Assembly: GCF_007993795.1 (NCBI RefSeq)
Contig: NZ_CP042476.1
Location: forward strand, 1,364,001-1,428,000
From: Antarcticibacterium arcticum
Lineage (GTDB): Bacteria > Bacteroidota > Bacteroidia > Flavobacteriales > Flavobacteriaceae
Reading direction: 5' to 3'
Length of the DNA stretch: 64,000 bases
Below the pieces are notes generated by a model. It had not been told where the DNA came from. It was given only the letters and a program-made list of their open reading frames with translations, and ran no database searches. Positions 56,110 through 63,653 of this stretch are shown in pieces; position 1 is the first letter of the stretch; each line of letters starts with the position of its first letter. Position numbers and translations under genes: made by a program.

Positions 56110-57075
56110 ATGAATAAAAGTAAACAAATTTATGGAGTAGACATTAGCAAGAATGTATTTGATGTAGCTGACTCCCAGGGGAACCATTCTCAATTTAAAA
56201 ACGATGTAAAAGGATTTAAATCATTTTTAAAAACACTTTCATCAGAATCTCTGGTCGTCATGGAAGCTACCGGATACTATCATTACAGGCTTGCACAGTT
56301 CCTTTATGAACAGGGAATACATGTGTCTGTAGTTAATCCTCTTTCGGTAAAGAGATTCATTCAAATGAAACTTTCCAGGGTGAAAACAGATAAATCTGAT
56401 GCTAAAGCTATCTGTGAGTATGCCACGATAAATGAAGTTCCATTATATACTGCCAAAGACAAGAACCAGGCAGAATGTTTACAGCTCCTACGCCTCATCG
56501 ATATTTATTTAAAACAAAGCACTGCCTTAAAGAATAAGCTACATGGAGAAAAAACCCTAGGAACACCTTCTAAAACAGTATATCATTCATTAAACAGGTC
56601 TTTAAAAGCTGTACAGAAGGAAATTAAGATAATGGAGGATCGCCTAATGGAGATAGTCAAAGAAGAGCAACAAAAACAACTAACCCTTATAAAAAGCATT
56701 CCCGGCTTAGGCAACAAAACTGCCATTATGATTATCGTTTTGACTGATGGATTTTCAAACTTTGAAAATGCCAGCCAACTCTGCAGTTACACCGGAATCA
56801 CTCCTAAACTACGTCAGTCTGGAACTAGTGTGAGAGGCCGCAGCCGGATAACGAAAATGGGGAATGCAAAGCTTAGAAACCTACTGTTTATGTGCAGCTT
56901 CTCAGCAAGGAAATATAACAAGGCGTGCAGGGAAATTTATGAGAGAATAATAGCAAAAGGAAAAAGTAAAAAACTGGCTCTTATCGCGGTGTGCAATAAA
57001 CTATTAAAACAGGCATTTGCAATTGCAAAATCGGGATTGCCTTACCAGGAAAATTTTGTCTCGAAATTAGCTTAA
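56110..57075 (+). CDS. IS110-family transposase (DEDD type)
   Basis: A 321-residue recombinase. The N-terminal RuvC-like DEDD domain has YGVDISKNVFDV, VVMEATGYYHY and KTDKSDAKAICEY; the C-terminal Transposase_20 domain has SIPGLGNKTAIMIIV, YTGITPKLRQSGTS and GNAKLRNLLFM with the conserved serine. The start is set at the ATG at 56110 (MNKSKQIYGVD); eight upstream codons lack support. The gene looks intact. Confidence 0.95.
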   Translation: MNKSKQIYGVDISKNVFDVADSQGNHSQFKNDVKGFKSFLKTLSSESLVVMEATGYYHYRLAQFLYEQGIHVSVVNPLSVKRFIQMKLSRVKTDKSDAKAICEYATINEVPLYTAKDKNQAECLQLLRLIDIYLKQSTALKNKLHGEKTLGTPSKTVYHSLNRSLKAVQKEIKIMEDRLMEIVKEEQQKQLTLIKSIPGLGNKTAIMIIVLTDGFSNFENASQLCSYTGITPKLRQSGTSVRGRSRITKMGNAKLRNLLFMCSFSARKYNKACREIYERIIAKGKSKKLALIAVCNKLLKQAFAIAKSGLPYQENFVSKLA

Positions 57076-57080
57076 AGAAC

Positions 57081-57125
57081 TTGTTTTTTAACTCAGTTCT
57101 TTGTTTTTATATCTTGTTATGCCAA
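57081..57125 (-). repeat. attC-like site 2 (half, cut by the IS)
   Basis: 45 bp remain between the IS right edge and cassette 2. The outer end GTTATGCCAA (57116-57125) is the exact reverse complement of TTGGCATAAC at 57606-57615, at the other end of the cassette. The 30 nt at 57081-57110 match site 4 at 28 positions. The other half is not found at the left edge of the IS. Confidence 0.6.
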
Positions 57126-57146
57126 TTATTTCTTTGCCATTTTTAA

Positions 57147-57563
57147 TCACTGAAATTTGGAAAAATCAGTAGTGCTTTTCTCCGCATAAATTTCTACATT
57201 TTTGGAATTGAGATTTAGGATAGCCTTTTCTTTGTTTTTATGATCCAATTGAATTAAATATTTTCCATTTAGAAAATCTTTATTGGCATTCTTGATTGTT
57301 AGAGAATCCTTTGAACTCTGAGTAATTTCTCCCTCAAATCTCACACCTTCCAAATTATCAATAATAAACAAACCTTTTTTTCCTATTTTCAACCACCCCG
57401 TCATTAAACTCCGGTTATTGTAATTTTGGAGATGATTTACATCATCGTGGATAACATAAAATACATTCCAGTCTCCTTCTAAATTTTCACTTACATTAAT
57501 ATTTTGACTGCAACTCAAGGTCAGCATAATTAAGAGAAGAAAGCATAAAACTGTTTTAATCAT
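57147..57563 (-). CDS. Cassette 2 lipoprotein
   Basis: A 138-residue lipoprotein (lipobox MLTLSC, SQNINV). The mature part reads as a small beta-barrel (LEGDWNVFYVIHDDV, GWLKIGKKGLFIID), perhaps lipocalin-like. Function unknown. Cassette 2 spans about 57116-57614 and carries only this gene. Confidence 0.78.
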   Translation of the reverse strand: MIKTVLCFLLLIMLTLSCSQNINVSENLEGDWNVFYVIHDDVNHLQNYNNRSLMTGWLKIGKKGLFIIDNLEGVRFEGEITQSSKDSLTIKNANKDFLNGKYLIQLDHKNKEKAILNLNSKNVEIYAEKSTTDFSKFQ

Positions 57564-57607
57564 AGGTCCGAAATATTTTTACATCCTTGAGTTCTTATTT
57601 TTAATTT

Positions 57608-57739
57608 GGCATAACGTCTCGTATAGAAACTGTGCGAGCTGGCGTGCGTGATTGTCCGCAGGACTAGCAGCTAAGCAAGTGATCACAGAGTTTTGATTTA
57701 AGAATAAATTAAGCATTGTTTTTATATGTTGTTAGCAAA
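57608..57739 (-). repeat. attC-like site 1
   Basis: 132 bp. Plus-strand ends are GGCATAACG (57608-57616) and GTTAGCAAA (57731-57739). Nested arms pair: ATAACG...GTATAGAAAC with GTTTTTATATGTTGTT, AAACTGTG with CACAGAGTTT, and an inner GTCC-GCA-GGAC hairpin. The right end is the reverse complement of TTTGCTAAC at 58456-58464, the junction next to the integrase. This is the best-preserved site of the array. Confidence 0.65.
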
Positions 57740-57743
57740 TGTT

Positions 57744-58355
57744 CTATTTTAATAATTCTACATATGTATTGTTAGTTGAAGGTTCACTATCAACGGCAAA
57801 AGAGTTTCTATCCAAAAGCAAACTTCCTGGAACTGAATCTATTTCAATAAAACGTAAATCAGAAATATATCCTATAAAGCTCATATTTTCAAAGTCATAA
57901 TAATCAAAATGGATTACATTTTTATCTGTATAAATTTTTTTAAATATTAAAGAATCATTTATTTTTTGTAGATAAGCAAATGTCACGGTCCTTGATTTAA
58001 TTTTGGAAGCAGGAATACTATCAAATGGGGAATGGAAACTTATAGTTCCCTTTAATACAGAATCACTTTTTTTTCCTTCAATTTTTAGGGTGTAGAATTT
58101 ACTTTTGGAACTATCTATAACTCCATTTTTATAAATTTTCCATTGATTCCAAATGGAATCTTTCTTTTTGGTTAAATAAACTTCATACTCTTCCAAAATA
58201 TTATTTTTTCTATAATTAATGGTGATTATTTGATAAAGTTTTGTGGTATCCAATTCTGGAAAATTTTCTTCTAATTCAAGTTTACTTGATTCATTATTTT
58301 TACAAGAACCCAGTATAAAAAAAGTTATCAAAAAAATTATATGTGCCTGTTTCAT
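57744..58355 (-). CDS. Cassette 1 lipoprotein
   Basis: A 203-residue lipoprotein (lipobox FILGSC, KNNESSKLE). Mature part is lysine- and serine-rich with predicted beta strands (YQIITINYRKNNILEEYEVY). Function unknown. It is the cassette nearest the integrase, and its stop codon lies within a few bases of the attC box. Cassette limits are about 57615-58463. Confidence 0.78.
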   Translation of the reverse strand: MKQAHIIFLITFFILGSCKNNESSKLELEENFPELDTTKLYQIITINYRKNNILEEYEVYLTKKKDSIWNQWKIYKNGVIDSSKSKFYTLKIEGKKSDSVLKGTISFHSPFDSIPASKIKSRTVTFAYLQKINDSLIFKKIYTDKNVIHFDYYDFENMSFIGYISDLRFIEIDSVPGSLLLDRNSFAVDSEPSTNNTYVELLK

Positions 58356-58455
58356 TCTAATTCTAATACCAATTTATTGGTTTATAACCTATCTCCTGTC
58401 AATATTGATTTTCTCATAAAATTTTTCATTTATCTCATTCCGTAATTACAGAATG

Positions 58456-58602
58456 TTTGCTAACGTACTCCTAAATGCATTTATGCATTTAGACATTATT
58501 ATTTTCGGAATTGTGTATTACATTATATTCTGGTAAAGCGGAGCATTACCTTTATATCACCCTTGTCTCAATATGTAATAAGGGCGGGTTGTAGGGAAAC
58601 CT
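58456..58602 (-). promoter_or_regulatory. Candidate attI-like region
   Basis: The 147 bp between the integrase stop and cassette 1. On the minus strand it ends ...GGAGTAC-GTTAGCAAA, whose box (58456-58464) matches cassette 1's attC box. A perfect 9-4-9 palindrome, CTAAATGCA-TTTA-TGCATTTAG, lies at 58471-58492, 6 bp from the box. No gene is seen. The role as the primary insertion site is inferred. Confidence 0.45.
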
Positions 58603-59730
58603 TTACGAATCTAGGGGATTTTTTATTTTAAAAAAAATATTTGTTGCCACATGAGTATAAATTTCAGTGGTTTTGCTGCTTTTATGGCCTAAAAGCACCT
58701 GGATGTATCGTAAATCGGTTCCACTTTCCAGTAAATGCGTGGCAAAAGAGTGCCGCAACATGTGGGGGGTTACCCTTTTTTGTATGCCTGCTTTGCGCGA
58801 TGCACCTTTAACTATCCTCACCACACTTTCGGCCGAATACCTCTGCCCCCTTGGGCCTTCAAACAAATATTCCCGCGGCTTCCATTGGATATAATATTCC
58901 CTTAATTGCTTCAGCAAGGTTTCAGATAGTAAGGTATATCGGTCTTTGTTCCCTTTGCCGGACTCTACCCTTATGAGCATTCGCTTTCCGTCAATATCTC
59001 CCGGTTTTAAATTAAGGACTTCCCCCCTTCTTAAACCTGCCGAATACAAAAGGCTTACAACACAGCGATGTTTGATATTATTGGTATTTTCAATAATGGC
59101 CATTACTTCCTCTTTCGCCAGTACCTGGGGCAACTTTTCCTCTACCCGGGGCCGCTCCATTCCGTAGAAACGGTTGGGCATCTCCATAACCACCTCATAA
59201 TAGAATTTTATGGCATTAATTGCCTGATTGATATAGGAGTTGGAACTGCCTTCCTGTATAAGTTTCTGTAAATAGGCCCTTATATCATTTTCATTGATAT
59301 GCTCTGGTTCTATATGCCTGTAATGGTTTATAAAAGCTTCAAAACAGGAAACGTAGGTTTTCACAGTGTTGTTGGCATAGCGCTTTAATTCAAGTTTTAA
59401 AAGGTAACTCTCCGGGCAGCGCCTGTAATCTTCAGATTGCTTCCGGTTCCTGAACCAGTTTACATCTATTGCCTCGTTATTTCTGCTGAAACCACTATTG
59501 GTGAAAAAATGATTGCAATTCACCCAGGCAACCCCGCGAAATTGTTCGAAGATCTCGTCCATGGCCGCTGAAGAATTGGGAACATAATGCATATTGAACT
59601 CTTCGCTCCATTCCACATTGGGCAATTCATTCACCAGGGCTTGCAGCACCTTATCCTGAAAAAATTTAAGGCCAATGCATTTTTTCCCCTCTATCAACAA
59701 ATTTTTAAGTGTGATGTATTTTCGGTCCAT
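58603..59730 (-). CDS. Tyrosine recombinase of the cassette array (integron-integrase-like)
   Basis: A 375-residue tyrosine recombinase. Start at 59730 (MDRKYITLKNLLIEGKKC); a longer frame upstream lacks sense and crosses the divergent promoter. Residues 1-95 are an extra N-terminal domain, about 104-190 the core-binding domain, 200-375 the catalytic domain with R234, K259, H323, R326, H349 and Y358. It ends IKNPLDS, reminiscent of IntI proteins (SPLD), but has no insertion between K259 and HxxR as in classical IntI. It is followed downstream by the cassettes, in the same orientation. Confidence 0.92.
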   Translation of the reverse strand: MDRKYITLKNLLIEGKKCIGLKFFQDKVLQALVNELPNVEWSEEFNMHYVPNSSAAMDEIFEQFRGVAWVNCNHFFTNSGFSRNNEAIDVNWFRNRKQSEDYRRCPESYLLKLELKRYANNTVKTYVSCFEAFINHYRHIEPEHINENDIRAYLQKLIQEGSSNSYINQAINAIKFYYEVVMEMPNRFYGMERPRVEEKLPQVLAKEEVMAIIENTNNIKHRCVVSLLYSAGLRRGEVLNLKPGDIDGKRMLIRVESGKGNKDRYTLLSETLLKQLREYYIQWKPREYLFEGPRGQRYSAESVVRIVKGASRKAGIQKRVTPHMLRHSFATHLLESGTDLRYIQVLLGHKSSKTTEIYTHVATNIFFKIKNPLDS

Positions 59731-59827
59731 GCTAAAAATAAAATTTTGATTAAAATTAAACTTTGAACATACCGTAGCCGTAGAATAATCGTATATTAAA
59801 CTGGTAAATAGGTTTCTAGCAACAAAA

Positions 59828-60208
59828 ATGGAAGTAAGAAAATGCCCGGTATGTGAGAATGAATTGAGAGGCAGAACAGATAAGAAATTTTGCAACCCTT
59901 CCTGCAAAAGCGCTTTTCATTACAATGCAATGCTGGAGCAGGGCCAAAGTTTTTATGCCCGGGTAGACCGGCATCTCAAGAAAAACCGGCAACTCCTTAA
60001 AAAATATAACAAAGCCGGCAAATCTACGGTAAGAGCTGCTGTTTTAATAGAGGAAGGATTTAATCCGAAATTCTTTACCCATTATTGGAAAAATAACGAG
60101 GGGAGCGTTTATCTTTTTGTGTATGAGTTCGGATTTCTAAGCAGGATGGCAAACGGAAAGAAAAAGTATATCCTTATCACCTGGCAACACTATATGGAAA
60201 AAAATTAA
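59828..60208 (+). CDS. Zinc-ribbon protein divergent to the recombinase
   Basis: A 126-residue protein. The first 30 residues form a C4 zinc-ribbon (CPVCENEL, then KKFCNPSCKSAFHYN); the rest is basic with aromatic clusters (FNPKFFTHYWKNNEGSVYLF). I recall similar flavobacterial proteins but no function. It starts 97 bp from the recombinase, transcribed the other way, and the two may share a promoter region. Confidence 0.8.
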   Translation: MEVRKCPVCENELRGRTDKKFCNPSCKSAFHYNAMLEQGQSFYARVDRHLKKNRQLLKKYNKAGKSTVRAAVLIEEGFNPKFFTHYWKNNEGSVYLFVYEFGFLSRMANGKKKYILITWQHYMEKN

Positions 60209-60720
60209 AGAGGTAAAAAGTGAAAGTTGGAAATAAAAGGAAGTTAAAAAGGAAAAAAGTTAAAGAGAAAATAGGTCAATTTAAATAGGCATCTCCTACT
60301 CCCTATTCCCTACTCACTACTCACTACTAAAATTAAAATCTGCGTTTATCTGCAAAAGATCTGCGCGGTCTGCGGGAAAGTTTTTCAAGGTTTTTGAAAT
60401 AAGGAAAAAAGAAATAGAGTAAAAAAGGAAATCTAAATTAGGCATCTTCAAACTTACAACTCATAACGCTTAAAACACAACCGATAACTCTTAACTCTTA
60501 ACTCTTAACTAAAAAAGGGATTTAGAGAATCCTTTTTCATCCATTGCTGGAAATACAAAAAGTGAGTTTAAAAAAAAGAGGCAAAAAGTGAAAGAGGAAA
60601 ATAAAAGGAAGTTAAAAGGAAAAAGTAAAAGAGAAAATAACTCAATCTAAATTAGACGTCCTGAATCTTAAAACTCTTAACTCATAACTCTTAACTCATA
60701 ACTCATAACCTATAACTTTA
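60209..60720. repeat. Degenerate satellite-like A/T repeats
   Basis: About 500 bp with recurring TTAACTC, CATAACTC, GTTAAAAAGGAAA and GAAAGAGGAAA-type units, no convincing gene. One 48-bp segment (60517-60564) recurs at 60781-60828 with one mismatch. Confidence 0.75.
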
Positions 60721-60724
60721 AAAC

Positions 60725-60891
60725 CGCCTGCAGCTTTTCTTGTTTTTTTCCCCCGCTTGCAAAGTGCCTTTGCGCGCGAAGGGATTTTGAGAATCCTTTT
60801 TCATCCATTGCTGGAAATACAAAAAGTGCTGCCGGCTAGCGCCTGCAGCTTTTCTTGTTTTTTTCCCCCGCTTGCAAAGTGCCTTTGCGCG
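60725..60891. repeat. Direct repeats next to tRNA-Pro
   Basis: A 52-bp segment occurs twice, at 60725-60776 and 60840-60891, 115 bp apart and identical, starting CGCCTGCAGCTTTTC. Between the copies lies the second copy (60781-60828) of the 48-bp unit from 60517. The region is a small duplication patch downstream of the tRNA gene. Confidence 0.85.
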
Positions 60892-60906
60892 GTGGGTAAA
60901 AACAAG

Positions 60907-60932
60907 AAAAGTGGCACTTTCGTGCCACTTTT
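60907..60932. terminator. Terminator of tRNA-Pro
   Basis: AAAAGTGGCAC (60907-60917) and GTGCCACTTTT (60922-60932) form a perfect 11-bp stem with a 4-nt loop. On the minus strand it lies 9 bp after the tRNA and has a T run. Confidence 0.88.
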
Positions 60933-60940
60933 TGTGCTTG

Positions 60941-61014
60941 TCGGGATGACAGGATTTGAACCTGCGACCACACGGCCCCCAGCCGTGCATGCTACCGGAC
61001 TGCACCACATCCCG
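60941..61014 (-). tRNA. tRNA-Pro (anticodon GGG)
   Basis: The minus strand folds into a full cloverleaf: acceptor CGGGATG/CATCCCG, anticodon stem CACGG/CCGTG around loop CTGGGGG (anticodon GGG), and a T-arm with GGTTCAAATCC. A discriminator A follows; CCA is not encoded. It reads CCC/CCT proline codons. Confidence 0.95.
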
Positions 61015-61194
61015 ATTTTGGAATTGCAAATTAAACAGCTTAATTACAATAATCAAAGCGAATGCGGGATTATTTAGCGCAAAACCGCAATTAAAAATAA
61101 ACCTGTGTTTTTAACAAACTTTACAGCTACTATCCCCACATATCTTCATTCATATCACTTCCTCGCCTGAAAATTATATTCATTTTTAGACCAT

Positions 61195-62451
61195 TTATTT
61201 ACTTATTGAAAATACCTGCGGGTGAAAGGATATCATTACCCAGGCCCAGTTTTGTATACGGGATGCATCCCCGCCTTTTAACAGTTCCAGTGTATTGCTG
61301 CCAAACATTTGCGAATATCCCAGGGAAGCGGTGAGATCCTTCCTTATTTTATGCGATCCAAAAATGTCTATTTCGGTGCCCAGATAGGAATTCCCGTTTC
61401 CTTCTGGATCTGGGATAGGAACTGCGGAATAAAAAACATGGGGCATTAAGTGTATTTCAGCTACCTTGATGCGGAAGGACAATTTTCCGTAGAGATCTTT
61501 TAGTCCAACGGAATTGAAATGGTTCCCCACATAAAAATAATCCATTTGCCCGTTAAAACCATGGTTTGTCCCAAACAACGGGCTAAAAGAACGATGGCTA
61601 CCTTCGCCTTCAGAAATTTTGGTGCCGGTGAAATATTCGGCCCCCGCGCCTATTGCCCAGGTGCCATTTAACCGGTAATTCAAGTTCCCTCCCGTATAAT
61701 AAGCTTTCACGGCCTTCCCGGTACGTTCCCCCGTTTGCCCATACCCGGCAAGATCTCCAAACCAGCTGCCGGAATTAAAGGAATAGTAACTGCCAAACGT
61801 TTGAATATATTGGGTTTTCCTCGTGGCTGCATCAAGGTCAAATTCATATCCCGTATTTAGGAACAAAAAACTCACTGCGGAAGCTCCCATTTTAATATTG
61901 TAATGTGCAAGCTGAAGGTTTTTATAGGTATTTACAAGATATGGATTACGAAAAAGGTCTTCGCCATCTTCATTCAACGCCCCTACTAACTGTAATTTGT
62001 GATTCACAGCGGGATCTATGTTAATGAGCATCGCATCATGGCTTTGGCCTTGCTGCGCCCAATCCAGCGCACCCAGGATCCGCTGGTTGTCATAGGAAAG
62101 GATCTGCCGCCCGAATCTCAAAAATACCTTGTCATTCACAAGATATTGGGCGTAGGCCTCAAAAACAGCGACCCCATTCTTATCAAATGTTGTAACCGGG
62201 CTTACATCTCCCCAGGTCCTTACATTTTGCAGGGAAAACCGAAGGCTTAAAGCTTCATTATTAAAATCCAGCTGCACCCTGGAGCGTTGCGAGATAAAGG
62301 TAATTGCTTCCTGTTCGCTGTCAAGCAAGGTTTTAAATCCGTTTCGGTATTCCAGCCTTGGCCGTAGTTGCAGGGTGGCTTCAAATTCCTGGCTGTGTAA
62401 GAGGGATGAAAAAAGGAAGAAAAAAAGAAATCCTATGAGGGAATTTTTCAT
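61195..62451 (-). CDS. Alginate-export-like outer membrane porin
   Basis: A 418-residue outer membrane beta-barrel. Start at 62451 (MKNSLIGFLFFFLF), giving a clean signal peptide ending LLHSQ. The motifs LRPRLEYRNGF, RSRVQLDFNN, FRFGRQILSYDNQRILGALDW and the closing strands match the alginate-export (AlgE-like) family used broadly in Bacteroidota for unknown solutes. Monocistronic. Confidence 0.88.
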   Translation of the reverse strand: MKNSLIGFLFFFLFSSLLHSQEFEATLQLRPRLEYRNGFKTLLDSEQEAITFISQRSRVQLDFNNEALSLRFSLQNVRTWGDVSPVTTFDKNGVAVFEAYAQYLVNDKVFLRFGRQILSYDNQRILGALDWAQQGQSHDAMLINIDPAVNHKLQLVGALNEDGEDLFRNPYLVNTYKNLQLAHYNIKMGASAVSFLFLNTGYEFDLDAATRKTQYIQTFGSYYSFNSGSWFGDLAGYGQTGERTGKAVKAYYTGGNLNYRLNGTWAIGAGAEYFTGTKISEGEGSHRSFSPLFGTNHGFNGQMDYFYVGNHFNSVGLKDLYGKLSFRIKVAEIHLMPHVFYSAVPIPDPEGNGNSYLGTEIDIFGSHKIRKDLTASLGYSQMFGSNTLELLKGGDASRIQNWAWVMISFHPQVFSISK

Positions 62452-62541
62452 TTGAAAAAAATAAGGGAGTGTTTGTAAACTTATGTAAAGCAACAAACTG
62501 CCCCATTTCCTTCATATGACTTGTATCATATTTCCAAAAGT

Positions 62542-63444
62542 TTATTTTAAAAAAGTGAGTGCCGCAGGAAGGACCTTTATTTTAATTTTATCCCCTGCAT
62601 ATTCGTCATCCAGCACATCATCTACGTGAACCCTGGAGCCTTTCCATTTGATCTTTACTTTTTTCACCCTAAGCGTGTAGGCAAGTTTTCTAAGGTCAAA
62701 AGCAGTTGCCTCTTCCTTTAGAGTTTGAACATAGGCTTCCAATTCCTCTCTTTTATTTTCAGGGATTAATACCAGGTCCAGATACCCGTCTCCTATAGCT
62801 GCTTTGGGGGCCACCTGGAGATTTGGGCCAATATAGCGGGTGTTCATTACCTCTACCATAAGAAAGGAACCTTTAATGGTAAACCCATTCAACTCGATCT
62901 TCGCGGTTTGGGCCTTATATTTTTTCACTGTTTTTAGCAGCACCTTTAGCGTACGCTCTAGTTTTTCTTCGGGTGTTTCCCCGGGAACTTCCTCCTTTTC
63001 CTTCATTTTCGCCATCAATTCAGGAAAAATTCCCATCCCTACGCCTTCCAGAAAGATCTCATCCCCCGCTATTCCTTTTTGCCTTCCGCAGTCAAATTTT
63101 CTTTTTGATGATTTAGGGTCAATTGCTTTAAAGGCATCCTTTTCATTGATTGAAAGTGTGGTTGCAATATTGTTTGCCGTTCCCAGCGGCAACAGGTGTA
63201 TGGGTGGCCGGTTTTCTGGTTTTGCCTGTTTAAGGAGTTCTACACCCACAGAATGTACCGTCCCATCCCCTCCCGCGAGATATATAGCATCGGGTAATTC
63301 CTCAAGACTTTTCTCCCAGCCCTCCTCATCTGTAGAAACATATTTGGGGGTCATGTCAGTTCCTTTAAAAAGTGCTATAAGGTGTTTTTTGGAATGTTCG
63401 GCGTCGCCGGCCGTAGGATTGTGTAATATCAATATATTCTTCAT
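62542..63444 (-). CDS. Diacylglycerol kinase-like lipid kinase
   Basis: A 300-residue YegS/DgkB-type lipid kinase. Start at 63444 (MKNILILHNPTAG). Motifs: HNPTAGD, then AGGDGTVHSV near residue 70, PLGTANNIATTL near 97 and the C-terminal HVDDVLDDEY. It phosphorylates diacylglycerol or a related lipid at the membrane. Monocistronic. Confidence 0.92.
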   Translation of the reverse strand: MKNILILHNPTAGDAEHSKKHLIALFKGTDMTPKYVSTDEEGWEKSLEELPDAIYLAGGDGTVHSVGVELLKQAKPENRPPIHLLPLGTANNIATTLSINEKDAFKAIDPKSSKRKFDCGRQKGIAGDEIFLEGVGMGIFPELMAKMKEKEEVPGETPEEKLERTLKVLLKTVKKYKAQTAKIELNGFTIKGSFLMVEVMNTRYIGPNLQVAPKAAIGDGYLDLVLIPENKREELEAYVQTLKEEATAFDLRKLAYTLRVKKVKIKWKGSRVHVDDVLDDEYAGDKIKIKVLPAALTFLK

Positions 63445-63653
63445 GCCCTTTGGTTGCTTTAATTCAAATATAACCATAGCAGGGGACGCAAAGATTTGGA
63501 TTAACTATATGTTATGATTTATGCAAAGAATAGGGGTCTTTATATTAAAGTATGTATAAAATATGGACAATTTAAAAACGAATGAAAATTTAAACGCCGG
63601 GATTTCATTAAATTCATTGTTATAATCAAATTGTTGAACCTAAATATTGAAAG

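Larger units (their letters stand above)
55930..57080 (+). mobile_element. IS110-family insertion sequence
   Basis: The element comprises a structured non-coding left part and one transposase gene whose stop lies a few bases before the right edge. The right edge, about 57078-57082, is where sequence resembling attC-like site 4 resumes. The left edge is uncertain. As is usual for IS110, no terminal inverted repeats are evident. Confidence 0.7.

Noticed and set aside
50969..58355. CRISPR array interpretation of the repeats
   Set aside because: The repeats are long, differ in sequence, fold as imperfect palindromes, and are separated by whole genes rather than by uniform spacers; no cas genes are present.
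58603..59730. Calling the recombinase a classical IntI
   Set aside because: The segment between K259 and the HxxR motif has XerC/D length and lacks the IntI-specific helix; only the C-terminal PLD ending and the locus layout resemble integrons.
59731..59907. Extended start for the recombinase
   Set aside because: The extra 59 codons cross into the neighbouring divergent gene and do not resemble recombinase sequence.
60941..61014. tRNA-Pro as the attachment site of an integrative element
   Set aside because: The recombinase is 1.2 kb away and no second partial copy of the tRNA 3' end could be found in the window.
60757..61077. Reading frames that cross tRNA-Pro on both strands
   Set aside because: They run through a clear tRNA, its terminator and duplicated non-coding repeats, and have no protein-like character.
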